Below, piece after piece: positions 27,500-35,797 of a stretch of 64,000 bases of DNA. How positions within the stretch are numbered: position 1 is the first letter of the stretch; the number at the start of each line of letters is the position of its first letter. Location of the stretch: positions 2,480,001 to 2,544,000 of the forward strand of contig NZ_CP025197.1 of assembly GCF_002844395.1 (NCBI RefSeq), read 5' to 3'. The notes beneath the pieces are model-generated. The model had not been told where the DNA came from and made no database searches. It worked only from the letters and a program-made list of their open reading frames with translations. A program made the position numbers and the translations under genes. The DNA comes from Acetivibrio saccincola (GTDB taxonomy: Bacteria > Bacillota > Clostridia > Acetivibrionales > Acetivibrionaceae).

Positions 27500-28669
27500 T
27501 TATTTTTTGTTTCTTTTAACAAATCTCTTTATCCTGTTTACAGCTTCAACAATATCATCCATGGATCTTGAATAACAAACCCGGACAAATCCTTCCCCAC
27601 ATTCACCAAAAGCATCTCCTGGAACAACAGCTACCTTTTCCTCTATAAGAAGTTTTTCACAAAATTCAGTAGAAGTCATTCCCGTTGACTTAATGCTTGG
27701 AAAGAGATAAAAAGCCCCTAGTGCTTCAAAACACTCAAGTCTAGCTTCCCTAAATCCCTTTAAAAGCACTTTTCTTCTCCTGTTATATTCCCTTACCATC
27801 CTCTCCACATCTGCATCAGCATTTCTAAGGGCTTCTATAGCTGCATACTGTGCTGTAGTTGGTGAACACATTATGGCAAACTGATGCACCTTGTACATTG
27901 CTTCTATCAATTCCGGATGCCCGCATACATATCCAAGTCTCCATCCAGTCATGGCAAAAGCCTTGGAAAAACCATTTATCAGAATTGTCTTATCTTTCAT
28001 CTCCGGAAAGTTTGCTATTGAAACATGCTTTCCGTTATAAGTCAATTCTGAATAAATTTCATCTGAAATAACAATTATATTTTTATCCTTAAGTACCTCT
28101 ACTATACCTTCTAAATCCTTTCTGGTCATAATTGCGCCGGTAGGATTGTTGGGAAAAGGAAGAATTAATGCCTTTGTCCTCTCTGTAATTGCACTTTCTA
28201 AAAGCTCCGGGGTTAACCTGAACTCGTCTTCATGTCTTAAGTTAACAATTACAGGAGTTGCGCCTGTAAAAACCGTACAGGGTTTATAGGATACAAAACT
28301 CGGCTGAGGTATGATAACTTCGTCCCCTTTTGTTACAAGAGTCCTTAATGCTATATCTATACCCTCGCTTCCCCCTACAGTAACAATAACCTGGTTTTTG
28401 GGGTTGTATTCTAAAGAATATTTTCTTTTTAAATAATTACAAATTTCTTTTCTTAATTCAATAAAACCTGCATTGGGGGAATAGTGAGTATAGCCTTTTT
28501 CCAGAGAATGAATACCAGCCTCTCTTACAGTCCAAGGTGTTATAAAATCCGGCTCCCCTATACTTAAAGAAATTGCATCTTTCATTTCGTTAACTAAGTC
28601 AAAAAATCTCCTGATTCCCGATGGTGGTATGTTTTTAACTGAAGGTGTAATCATGTCTGATATATTCAT
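27500..28669 (-). CDS. Class I/II PLP-dependent aminotransferase (AlaT-like)
   Basis: 389 residues, fold-type I aminotransferase. It shows the substrate-binding SIGEPDF near the N terminus, FPNNPTG, SDEIYSEL and the PLP lysine in NGFSKAFAMTGWRLGY. It overlaps the upstream Lrp-family gene by 4 bp (ATGA), like the alaR-alaT pair of Bacillus subtilis. An alanine or aspartate aminotransferase role is therefore likely, but specificity cannot be read directly. Confidence 0.92.
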   Translation of the reverse strand: MNISDMITPSVKNIPPSGIRRFFDLVNEMKDAISLSIGEPDFITPWTVREAGIHSLEKGYTHYSPNAGFIELRKEICNYLKRKYSLEYNPKNQVIVTVGGSEGIDIALRTLVTKGDEVIIPQPSFVSYKPCTVFTGATPVIVNLRHEDEFRLTPELLESAITERTKALILPFPNNPTGAIMTRKDLEGIVEVLKDKNIIVISDEIYSELTYNGKHVSIANFPEMKDKTILINGFSKAFAMTGWRLGYVCGHPELIEAMYKVHQFAIMCSPTTAQYAAIEALRNADADVERMVREYNRRRKVLLKGFREARLECFEALGAFYLFPSIKSTGMTSTEFCEKLLIEEKVAVVPGDAFGECGEGFVRVCYSRSMDDIVEAVNRIKRFVKRNKK

Positions 28670-29154
28670 AGTACTATTGCCTCCCTGTCATCTTGCGGAC
28701 CTTTTTCAAAAATAGTTCCTTTATCTTTGTATTTTTTCAAAACAAAGTGAGTAGATGTACTTAAAACTGAGTCAAGAGGTGCAAGCTTCTCTGCAACAAA
28801 CAGTGCAACTTCCTTCATGGATTTCCCTTCAACAATGACCGTTAAATCAAATCCTCCTGACATAAGGTAGCAGTCCTTTACCTCAGGATATTTATATATT
28901 CTTTCTGCAATTTTGTCAAATCCTTCTCCCATCTGAGGTGTTACCTTAACCTCTATTAATGCGGTAACAACTTCCTTGCTTGTCTTTTCCCAATTAATCA
29001 ATGTATTATATTTTAATATTACATTATCTTTTTCAAATTTTTTAATTGCATCTTTAACCTCTTCTAAATTTTTACCTGTCATTGCAGCTATCTCTTCCGG
29101 AGTTGCTTTACTATTGTTTTCTAATATTTCTAAAATTTCCTCCACAAATATCAC
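28666..29154 (-). CDS. Lrp/AsnC-family transcriptional regulator (AlaR-like)
   Basis: 162 residues: an N-terminal winged helix (EILEILENNSKATPEEIAAMTGKNLEEVKDAI) and a C-terminal RAM ligand-binding domain (VKDCYLMSGGFDLTVIVEG). Members sense amino acids and often control the adjacent enzyme. It is translationally coupled to the aminotransferase and is first in the pair. The 219 bp upstream are very AT-rich (over 80 percent A+T around 29160-29280) with no clear operator. Confidence 0.9.
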   Translation of the reverse strand: MIFVEEILEILENNSKATPEEIAAMTGKNLEEVKDAIKKFEKDNVILKYNTLINWEKTSKEVVTALIEVKVTPQMGEGFDKIAERIYKYPEVKDCYLMSGGFDLTVIVEGKSMKEVALFVAEKLAPLDSVLSTSTHFVLKKYKDKGTIFEKGPQDDREAIVL

Positions 29155-29373
29155 TCCTTTTATAAAATAATTAAATTATAAATAATTTATTATATTAAAA
29201 TTATTATATAATTTATTAATTAAAACTGATTAAATAAAACTAACTTTAATACAATTTAATTGTTTAAATAACAAAAAATCCCTTACTCATGAAAGCAAAG
29301 GAAGGAAGATACTAAATATTTTATACTTAAACCATAAAAACTACAAAATAAATATATGCACTTAAATAAAAAA

Positions 29374-29946
29374 TCATTCTTCAGTTTCTGTAGATGCTTC
29401 AGTTTTTGCTGCATACTCTTCCATAATTTCTTCAATTATCTCTTCGGATAAATCGTCTTTTTGGCTGTCAATTTTATTTAAGTTTGGAAAGTCACTTCCA
29501 TTCGCTTTTTTCTCAGCAAACTCTACCACTTTGTCCAAATCTGATTCGTATTTCCTCAATGTGTTGCTAATTTCCTTCTTTAATAATTTTATTTCCTCCT
29601 TCATGTCAACTAATCTTTCTCTTTCCTGCTCTGTCATTTGTGAAAGTCTTCTTCTTTCCTCATCAGCTTGTCTTCTTGCCTCTTGTAAAATCAGCTCTGC
29701 TTTTTCCTGTGCTTTAATTAAAACATCTGCAATTTTAGCCCTGTCTTCATTAAAATGTTCTGCCTTTCTTGCCATATCTTCATATTTTATCCTCAGTTCC
29801 CTGCACTGATTTTTTAGTTCTGTTATTTCATTCTCTTTTTCCTTTAATTTATCATCAAATTCCCTGAGAATTTTTTCAATATAAGAGTTTACATCTGATT
29901 GTTTAAAACCAAAAAGTGCTGTACCAAACCTCTTTTCCCCAGCCAT
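29374..29946 (-). CDS. DivIVA-domain protein
   Basis: 190 residues from ATG 29946, which has AGGAGG 9 nt upstream; the frame stays open to 30048, but that extension lacks family features. The N terminus KRFGTALFGFKQSDVNSYIEKI is the DivIVA membrane-curvature domain, followed by a long coiled coil (about 35-130) rich in Glu, Lys and Arg and an acidic tail. DivIVA-like proteins mark cell poles or division septa. Whether this is the septal DivIVA or a GpsB/SepIVA-type relative cannot be told. Confidence 0.85.
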   Translation of the reverse strand: MAGEKRFGTALFGFKQSDVNSYIEKILREFDDKLKEKENEITELKNQCRELRIKYEDMARKAEHFNEDRAKIADVLIKAQEKAELILQEARRQADEERRRLSQMTEQERERLVDMKEEIKLLKKEISNTLRKYESDLDKVVEFAEKKANGSDFPNLNKIDSQKDDLSEEIIEEIMEEYAAKTEASTETEE

Positions 29947-30110
29947 CTTGCAGTTCCTCCTATACTTTATTTTTTTAAACCAGGCTCTTTTGCAAATATT
30001 ATGTTCTAAAAAGGCTGAATATTTATTATATTCAACTTTATAATTCAAAATCCTTCTTTTCCGCTAAAAAACTTTTATTAAATCACCTCTTAACTGTAAT
30101 ATGTAGAAAA

Positions 30111-30151
30111 TATAGGTAAGGCAGAGGCATTCCTTTTCCGCTTTACCTATA
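30111..30151 (-). terminator. Terminator downstream of trxA
   Basis: TATAGGTAA (30111-30119) pairs with TTACCTATA (30143-30151), extended by partly paired inner bases, followed on the minus strand by TTTTC. It separates trxA from divIVA. Confidence 0.65.
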
Positions 30152-30190
30152 TTAGTAATAATATATTGATATATGTATAATTTGTAGATT

Positions 30191-30520
30191 TTACATATGC
30201 TTATCAATTAGCTGGGACAGGTCTGATTTGGACCTTGCGCCAAGTAGTTTTTCTACCGCCTCACCATTTTTAAATATTATTATTGTAGGAATACTCATAA
30301 TTTTATATTTAGCAGCCAGTTCCCCCTCATCATCTACATTTAGTTTTGCTATTTTTGCTTTACCATCATATTCCTCCGCTAATTCATCTATTATAGGACC
30401 TATAGCCCTGCATGGCCCGCACCAGGGAGCCCAAAAATCCACCAGTACAACATCACTTGAATTGATCACTTCTTCATCAAAATTTTCTCTTGTAAGAGTA
30501 ATTACTTTTCCATTTTTCAT
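30191..30520 (-). CDS. trxA: Thioredoxin
   Basis: 109 residues with the redox motif WAPWCGPCR (about 30-38), the cis-proline context MSIPTIIIF and GARSKSDL. Standard thioredoxin fold and length. TAGGAGG precedes the start. It is a disulfide reductant in the cytoplasm; no thioredoxin reductase gene is next to it. It has its own terminator. Confidence 0.97.
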   Translation of the reverse strand: MKNGKVITLTRENFDEEVINSSDVVLVDFWAPWCGPCRAIGPIIDELAEEYDGKAKIAKLNVDDEGELAAKYKIMSIPTIIIFKNGEAVEKLLGARSKSDLSQLIDKHM

Positions 30521-30642
30521 AATTATTCCTCCTAAATTCTTTTAATCACTTCACCCTTTATAGTATTATTTTTACCCCAAATTAAATAAAAGAAACAAAT
30601 TCATTATACACCCATTATATTTATTTTTAAATAATTTTAAAC

Positions 30643-30680
30643 AAAAAAAGCAGGTTATAAACTGAACCCTGCTTTTTTAT
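30643..30680 (-). terminator. Terminator downstream of the gerW operon
   Basis: GCAGG (30650-30654) and CCTGC (30668-30672) form the core stem, with A-run and T-run flanks that extend it. It lies 12 bp beyond the gerW stop on the minus strand. Confidence 0.7.
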
Positions 30681-30691
30681 TTAATTATACT

Positions 30692-31066
30692 CTAAAACTT
30701 TTCTTCTTTTTCTTTTTTTCCTTTATCCAACTTTACCAAAATATCCGGTACCATTTCCACAAGCTTTTCTATACCTGAATTCTTTTTAATAGGTATTAGC
30801 TGTACATCCTCTTTTCTAATTACCAAAACAGCTGCCGGAGTAATTTTAGCACCCAGCCCGACACCGCTTCCGGTCCCGTCATTTCCTTTCTCATCTTTCC
30901 CACCTCCACCACCTGTTCCCAATCCAAAACTAGTTGATATAAATGGGATTAATTTGGTATCTCCTATCTCTATAGGTTCTCCCACCACTGTCTTTGATGT
31001 AAGAAATTTTTCTAGCTTTTCTAATATTGTACTGATATTTTCATTTAAGTCAAATTTTGGTATCAT
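30692..31066 (-). CDS. gerW: GerW/YtfJ-family sporulation protein
   Basis: 124 residues: VVGEPIEIGDTKLIPFISTSFGLGTGGGGG, then GVGLGAKITPAAVLVIRKEDVQLIP, the YtfJ signature with its glycine-rich turn. In Bacillus subtilis the protein is made in the forespore and is needed for normal germination. AAGGAGGT precedes the ATG. It overlaps the upstream DUF2953 gene by 17 bp, the same ytfI-ytfJ pairing as in Bacillus. Confidence 0.93.
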   Translation of the reverse strand: MIPKFDLNENISTILEKLEKFLTSKTVVGEPIEIGDTKLIPFISTSFGLGTGGGGGKDEKGNDGTGSGVGLGAKITPAAVLVIRKEDVQLIPIKKNSGIEKLVEMVPDILVKLDKGKKEKEEKF

Positions 31067-31688
31067 AATTCGCTACCTCCTTAAATTTCATTTTTTTGTG
31101 TTTTATTTTATCAGGTGCCAGGAAATAAAGCCTTAGAACCATATATACTACATAGAACAATATTACCCGCCCCTGGATTAAGAAGCTTCCTTCAAAAATT
31201 TCATCTTCAAACACGGTATCAATATTTATTTTTGCATTTTTAAACTTTGGATAAAAAATATTTCTAAAAGCGCATATAAGACCTGTATAATAAGGATCAT
31301 CAAAGCCTATTTTCCCTGATATTTCTAATTTACTAGGCTTTATATGAAGTATTACCTTCCCAATGGTTTTTAGCGAAGATTTTAAAAACCTTTTATTTAA
31401 ATAATTATAGCTTTTATCCTTCTTAGGGCGTCTCTTCTTCTTTCTTTTCTTCTTATAAGAAATATTCACCGGAAAACCTAAAAGAGTGATTTTTGCTATA
31501 TTCTTTTTTTCAAAATCATTATAGTAATAAAGCTTTACAAAACCTAATAATAAAGACACTTTCCCCTTTATAAAAGCACTTTCATATTTTTCACCTGTAA
31601 AAGAATATTTTACAGGAACTATAAGAAGTAATAATAAAATAACTAGAAGTATTAAAAGAATATATCCTAAAACAGTCAATGCCCACAT
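31050..31688 (-). CDS. DUF2953 membrane protein (YtfI-like)
   Basis: 212 residues with an N-terminal hydrophobic segment (about 5-25), a basic KKKRKKKRRPKK stretch near 80-92 and the DUF2953 core (KLEISGKIGFDDPYYTGLICA). It is translationally coupled to gerW and 2 bp after the anti-sigma gene. Its function is unknown; the conserved linkage suggests a role in sporulation or germination. Confidence 0.85.
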   Translation of the reverse strand: MWALTVLGYILLILLVILLLLLIVPVKYSFTGEKYESAFIKGKVSLLLGFVKLYYYNDFEKKNIAKITLLGFPVNISYKKKRKKKRRPKKDKSYNYLNKRFLKSSLKTIGKVILHIKPSKLEISGKIGFDDPYYTGLICAFRNIFYPKFKNAKINIDTVFEDEIFEGSFLIQGRVILFYVVYMVLRLYFLAPDKIKHKKMKFKEVANYDTKI

Positions 31689-31690
31689 TG

Positions 31691-32128
31691 TTATATCCTC
31701 TCTTGAATTAATTTTAACCCATACCTCAAGCCAAACTTAACTCCTTTTTTAGAAGCTGACTTAATACAAATATTAGCTTTCTCAAATCCTTTTTTAACAA
31801 GTTTTTTGCCGGGCAGAAAGTTGGTAAAATTTGTCGAAAGGCTTACCATTTCTTTTTGATTTTTAATAAACTCTCTTATTTTAAAGCCTTCAAAAGAATC
31901 TTTAAAGATTTCATCCAATATATCTTTTCTTACATATTCTACATCTTTAGGAATATCCTCTGTTTCTTTTAAGTTTTCCATTTCAAAAAACAAAAGCTTT
32001 AGATGCGTTAACTCAAGTCTGCACTTTTTACATTTTTTAAGGTGTTCTTCAAAAAACACTTTCTCCAATGGAGCTATAGTTTTTTCTAAATATTCTTGTA
32101 TGATATATGAATCAACTTTACATTCCAA
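31691..32128 (-). CDS. Zinc-finger anti-sigma factor
   Basis: 145 residues from TTG 32128 with GGGAGG 8 nt upstream. The zf-HC2 motif is HLKKCKKC (HxxxCxxC, about 29-36), preceded by a helix, as in ZAS-type anti-sigma factors. There is no convincing membrane segment, so it is probably soluble and redox- or partner-responsive. It lies 3 bp after the sigma factor gene. The C-terminal half is basic and unrecognised. Confidence 0.85.
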   Translation of the reverse strand: MECKVDSYIIQEYLEKTIAPLEKVFFEEHLKKCKKCRLELTHLKLLFFEMENLKETEDIPKDVEYVRKDILDEIFKDSFEGFKIREFIKNQKEMVSLSTNFTNFLPGKKLVKKGFEKANICIKSASKKGVKFGLRYGLKLIQERI

Positions 32129-32131
32129 TTT

Positions 32132-32713
32132 TCATACCTCCCATGCACCTTTCTTTAAAAGGCCTTCTTTTAGCAGTTTCCTCCCTCTAAATACATATGT
32201 CTTTACAGTGCCCTCAGGACAATTCATGATTTTGGCAATTTTTTCGTAACTTAAGCCTTCTATATGCTTTAAAATTATAGCCATTCTTACTTCTTCAGGC
32301 AGCTTTCTTATTAAATTTTCTAAAAGTTTTTTAGTATCTGTATAAATTGCCATATCTTCTGTATTAATGTCATCTGAAATGACATTTTCAAAAGTATTCT
32401 TTTCATCATCCATACTTACATTAATTGAAACATCACCATATCTTTTATTGTTGTCCCTTTTATAATTAATACAAGTATTTACAGTAATTCTTTTCACCCA
32501 TGGAGATAATGATTTTTTGGCATCAAAGGACTCAAAGGATTTATAAATCTTCAAAAAAACCTCCTGCATAATATCTAAAGCATCCTCTTTTGAGTATGTA
32601 AAACTTTTACATATTTTATATATGTAGTTTTCAAATCTTTTAAAGAGAAGTTCAAACCCCTCTCTCCTGTTCTCTTTACAGAGTTTTATAATTTTTTTCT
32701 CAGATGCCTCCAA
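32132..32713 (-). CDS. ECF-type RNA polymerase sigma factor
   Basis: 193 residues from TTG 32713 (AAGGGCGG upstream). The sigma-2 region is about 10-80 (KEDALDIMQEVFLKIYKSFESF, WVKRITVNTCINYKRD); sigma-4 is about 125-185 (LPEEVRMAIILKHIEGLSYEKIAKIMNCPEGTVKTYVFRGRKLL). It is first in a four-gene operon with the anti-sigma factor, DUF2953 and gerW, so those last two genes may be cotranscribed with it. Confidence 0.93.
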   Translation of the reverse strand: MEASEKKIIKLCKENRREGFELLFKRFENYIYKICKSFTYSKEDALDIMQEVFLKIYKSFESFDAKKSLSPWVKRITVNTCINYKRDNNKRYGDVSINVSMDDEKNTFENVISDDINTEDMAIYTDTKKLLENLIRKLPEEVRMAIILKHIEGLSYEKIAKIMNCPEGTVKTYVFRGRKLLKEGLLKKGAWEV

Positions 32714-32851
32714 AGGTGTAACCGCCCTTCACCACTTTAATTACTTTATAGCGTCTGATTATATATACACAAAGAATTTAAAAAAGTTTTAACTTTTTAA
32801 AAAATTTTTTAATATAATTAAAACCGTAATTAAAAATATTTATAAAAAATA

Positions 32852-32871
32852 AGGGAAGAAAATTCTTCCCT
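32852..32871 (-). terminator. Terminator downstream of thrC
   Basis: AGGGAAGAA and TTCTTCCCT form a short hairpin with T-rich flanks on both strands. It lies 60 bp beyond the thrC stop. Confidence 0.65.
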
Positions 32872-32930
32872 CATTTTTGTTGTTTTATAAAAAACAATTA
32901 TATTTTTAAACATTTTTTAAGCATTTACAT

Positions 32931-34430
32931 TTATATTTTAAGAATCTTTTCCACTTCAGCCATCATGGCAGATTTACTGCAGAAATTATTGTGAAGGGTT
33001 GTTTTTTTATCTAAATCCCTAAGCCCTTTAGGAATTTTTAAAGAACATTCATCAGACAAAACTTTAAGTAGCTCAAATTCACTTTTTCCTCTTATTTTGT
33101 CTTCGCCTAAAATTGCCTTTGCTACACTCTCATTAAATTTAAAAGGGCTTGCTGTAGATGCAATGACGGTTTTGGTAATATCCCCTGTCGAAATCACATA
33201 TTTGTCGTATACATCTATTGCAACGGCAGTATGGGGATCAACAACATATTTGTATTCATCATATATACATTCAATGGTCTTTAAAGTTTCCTCTTCATTT
33301 GAGTAGCCTGCCCAAAATAATTCGGTTATCTTTCTGCCGGTTGCAATATCTATACTGTAAACACCTTCATCTGCAAGCTCTTTCATCCATTTGTTTAAAA
33401 CATCAGAATCATGTCCTGTCAATTCATACAATAGCCTTTCTAAATTGCTGGAAATCAATATATCCATTGAAGGAGATATTGTTTTTACAAATTTTCTGTT
33501 TTTATTATATACACGCGTATTTATAAATTCTGTAAGAACATTGTTTTCATTTGATGCACATATGAGTTTGTTCACAGGAAGCCCCATTTCCTTTGCATAA
33601 TATGCAGCAAGTATGTTTCCAAAATTTCCGGTGGGCACTACAAAATTAACTTTGTCCCCTGTTTTTATTTCTCCTTCTTTCACAAGATCTGCATAAGAAG
33701 AAAAATAGTATACAATCTGAGGCACCAGTCTTCCCCAGTTTATTGAATTTGCTGAAGAAAACTTATAATTACTTTTCTCCATTTTTTCTATAAGGGATTT
33801 ATTTGTAAAAATAGCTTTTACACCACTTTGTGCATCATCAAAATTACCTTCAACACCAACTACAAATACATTACCACCTTCCTGGGTAACCATCTGCATT
33901 TTTTGTACTTCACTTACGCCATCCTGAGGATAAAATACAATTATTTTTGTTCCGCCAACATCCTTAAACCCTTCTAAAGCAGCTTTACCTGTATCTCCGG
34001 ATGTAGCAACTAAAATCACTATCTCACTGTCATCATTGGTCTTTCTGACTGCCTTTATTAAAAACCATGGCAAAATTTGAAGTGCCATATCTTTAAATGC
34101 ACATGTAGGACCGTGCCACAGCTCTAAAATGCTCACATTTTCATTGAGTTTTATCACCGGGGCTATCTCAGGATTTTCAAATTTATCACTTGAATACGCA
34201 TTATTAACGCATTCAACAATCTCGTCATAAGAGTAATCCGTTAAGTACTCTTTTAATATATAAACAGCCCTCTCTCTATAATCCAATTCAACTAAACTAT
34301 TAATCTGGTCTAAAGAAAACTTTACCAACCTTTCAGGTACAAATAATCCCCCGTCTGGCGCAATCCCCATTTTTATCGCCTCTGCAGACGATATTGAATT
34401 TAGTCCCCCTCTTGTACTCTTATAGTACAT
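32931..34430 (-). CDS. thrC: Threonine synthase
   Basis: 499 residues, the long (fungal/E. coli-like) form. It converts O-phosphohomoserine to threonine with PLP. The PLP lysine is in GPTCAFKDMALQ (about 109-120); TSGDTGKAA binds the cofactor phosphate; PTGNFGN is the second loop. AGGAGG precedes the start. No other threonine genes are adjacent. The 193-bp upstream gap has three TGCATA hexamers at exact 17-bp spacing but no T-box. Confidence 0.96.
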   Translation of the reverse strand: MYYKSTRGGLNSISSAEAIKMGIAPDGGLFVPERLVKFSLDQINSLVELDYRERAVYILKEYLTDYSYDEIVECVNNAYSSDKFENPEIAPVIKLNENVSILELWHGPTCAFKDMALQILPWFLIKAVRKTNDDSEIVILVATSGDTGKAALEGFKDVGGTKIIVFYPQDGVSEVQKMQMVTQEGGNVFVVGVEGNFDDAQSGVKAIFTNKSLIEKMEKSNYKFSSANSINWGRLVPQIVYYFSSYADLVKEGEIKTGDKVNFVVPTGNFGNILAAYYAKEMGLPVNKLICASNENNVLTEFINTRVYNKNRKFVKTISPSMDILISSNLERLLYELTGHDSDVLNKWMKELADEGVYSIDIATGRKITELFWAGYSNEEETLKTIECIYDEYKYVVDPHTAVAIDVYDKYVISTGDITKTVIASTASPFKFNESVAKAILGEDKIRGKSEFELLKVLSDECSLKIPKGLRDLDKKTTLHNNFCSKSAMMAEVEKILKI

Positions 34431-34480
34431 TTTTTTTCCTCCTAAACTCTTATTAGAATAGTATCTCTTCTCTTTTTAAG

Positions 34481-34520
34481 TGCATAAAGATTCTAAATGC
34501 ATAAAAAAATCACATGCATA
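34481..34520. repeat. Three TGCATA hexamers at 17-bp spacing upstream of thrC
   Basis: TGCATA at 34481, 34498 and 34515, each starting 17 bp after the last; the reverse complement TATGCA occurs at 34552. They lie in the likely thrC promoter region. Meaning unknown. Confidence 0.5.
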
Positions 34521-34623
34521 GTAACAATTATTTTTAATCAACATTTTATCTTATGCACACAATGCTATATTTAGAATGCCTAATCTAATAATATAATAAA
34601 TCCGGCTAAAAATAAAGACAATT

Positions 34624-35757
34624 CTAAAAAGTATTCTCTATTTCCCTTATCCTGTCTTGTGAAAGATTTGCCCCATGACTTCCAGGATATTTTTCAACAG
34701 CCTTTTTATAATATTCTAATGCTTTTTGAGTATCATTTAGATTTTCATAGCAGACGCCCATGTAAAAGAAAGTGTAGTGAAGGTGTTCCCAGTCATCCAC
34801 ATATAATTCTACTTTGTGAAACTTTTCTAAAGCATCTTTGTATATTTTAGCCTCTAGAAAATCCCGTCCCTCTTTAAATGCAATCCATGCTGCCTTGTCA
34901 ACAACTTCTTGGTACAGTTTATTAAATTTTTCACTGTCCTTTTCATTAAATTCAAAATTTTTTATAAGGACAAGATTATCAGCAGCTTCCACATATTTCT
35001 CCTCTTTTAAAAAATTCTCTGCCTCAATCAGCCTGTAGGCATTTAAATAGTATTCACTTTCTTTTTTCAGTTGTTCAAACTGGCTGCTTAAAACAGAGTA
35101 TTCTTCACTTAACTTATGGTATTTTTCTTCGTATATTTCATCTTCACTGATTGTTTGAGGTGGCACATTTTCATCTTTTTCAACCCCGCCGCCGCTTTCC
35201 CTCTCAGGATAAATGACCAGGGTTATTACAAGGGTTAAAATAGCTCCAATTAAAAATCCTGCTCCGGTTTTAACAAAATCATTTATTTTTAAATTTTCGA
35301 AATCAAGTGATTTATCTTTAGAAATGTATTTTTTCTCTTTAATTTTGCTATCTTGCCTCTTACTTTTCTTTTTTACTCTGCTGCCTTTAGTGTCGTCTTT
35401 GTTTTTAAATGGAATTTCATAATCCGGGTCAATTTCTTTTAAATACTCAATGGCCTTTATACAGCTTTTTTCTTTGTTTATTACTTTTTTAAATGCACCA
35501 GCGGCATTTTCTAAATCTCCTGCATAAATATAAACAAGTCCTAAAAGGTTTATTGCTTCATGAAATTCAGGGTTTAATGAAATGGCTTTTTTAAGCTGTA
35601 TTATTGCAATATCTTCACTTTTAGCTTTAAAATCCTCCAAAGCCTTATTATAAAGAACAATGGAATTTTTGATATTATCAGGCATGTCTTTGTTGGTTTC
35701 CAACAGTTTATCCAAATCCAACGGAGGATAGTTTAAAAGTTCTTTATTAATATCCAC
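34624..35757 (-). CDS. Membrane-spanning TPR protein
   Basis: 377 residues from GTG 35757 with GAGGAGG 7 nt upstream. The N-terminal third holds TPR units (about 30-105: ALEDFKAKSEDIAIIQLKKAI, NPEFHEAINLLGLVYIYAGDLENAAGAFKKVI). A basic linker (about 118-150) precedes one transmembrane helix (164-184), then come a coiled coil (about 205-245) and more TPRs to the C terminus (HLHYTFFYMGVCYENLNDTQKALEYYKKAVEKYPGSHGA). The basic linker predicts cytoplasmic N-terminal and extracytoplasmic C-terminal TPRs. Function unknown; it lies 40 bp from folC. Confidence 0.85.
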   Translation of the reverse strand: MDINKELLNYPPLDLDKLLETNKDMPDNIKNSIVLYNKALEDFKAKSEDIAIIQLKKAISLNPEFHEAINLLGLVYIYAGDLENAAGAFKKVINKEKSCIKAIEYLKEIDPDYEIPFKNKDDTKGSRVKKKSKRQDSKIKEKKYISKDKSLDFENLKINDFVKTGAGFLIGAILTLVITLVIYPERESGGGVEKDENVPPQTISEDEIYEEKYHKLSEEYSVLSSQFEQLKKESEYYLNAYRLIEAENFLKEEKYVEAADNLVLIKNFEFNEKDSEKFNKLYQEVVDKAAWIAFKEGRDFLEAKIYKDALEKFHKVELYVDDWEHLHYTFFYMGVCYENLNDTQKALEYYKKAVEKYPGSHGANLSQDRIREIENTF

Positions 35758-35797
35758 GACGCCACCTCCTCTAGCTTAACGACCAGCCTTTAAAACC

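Noticed and set aside
29160-29280. AT-rich stretch as a replication origin
   Set aside because: No DnaA boxes, dnaA gene or plasmid features nearby.
34431-34623. T-box or riboswitch before thrC
   Set aside because: No GGTGGTACCGCG element or terminator/antiterminator pair is present.
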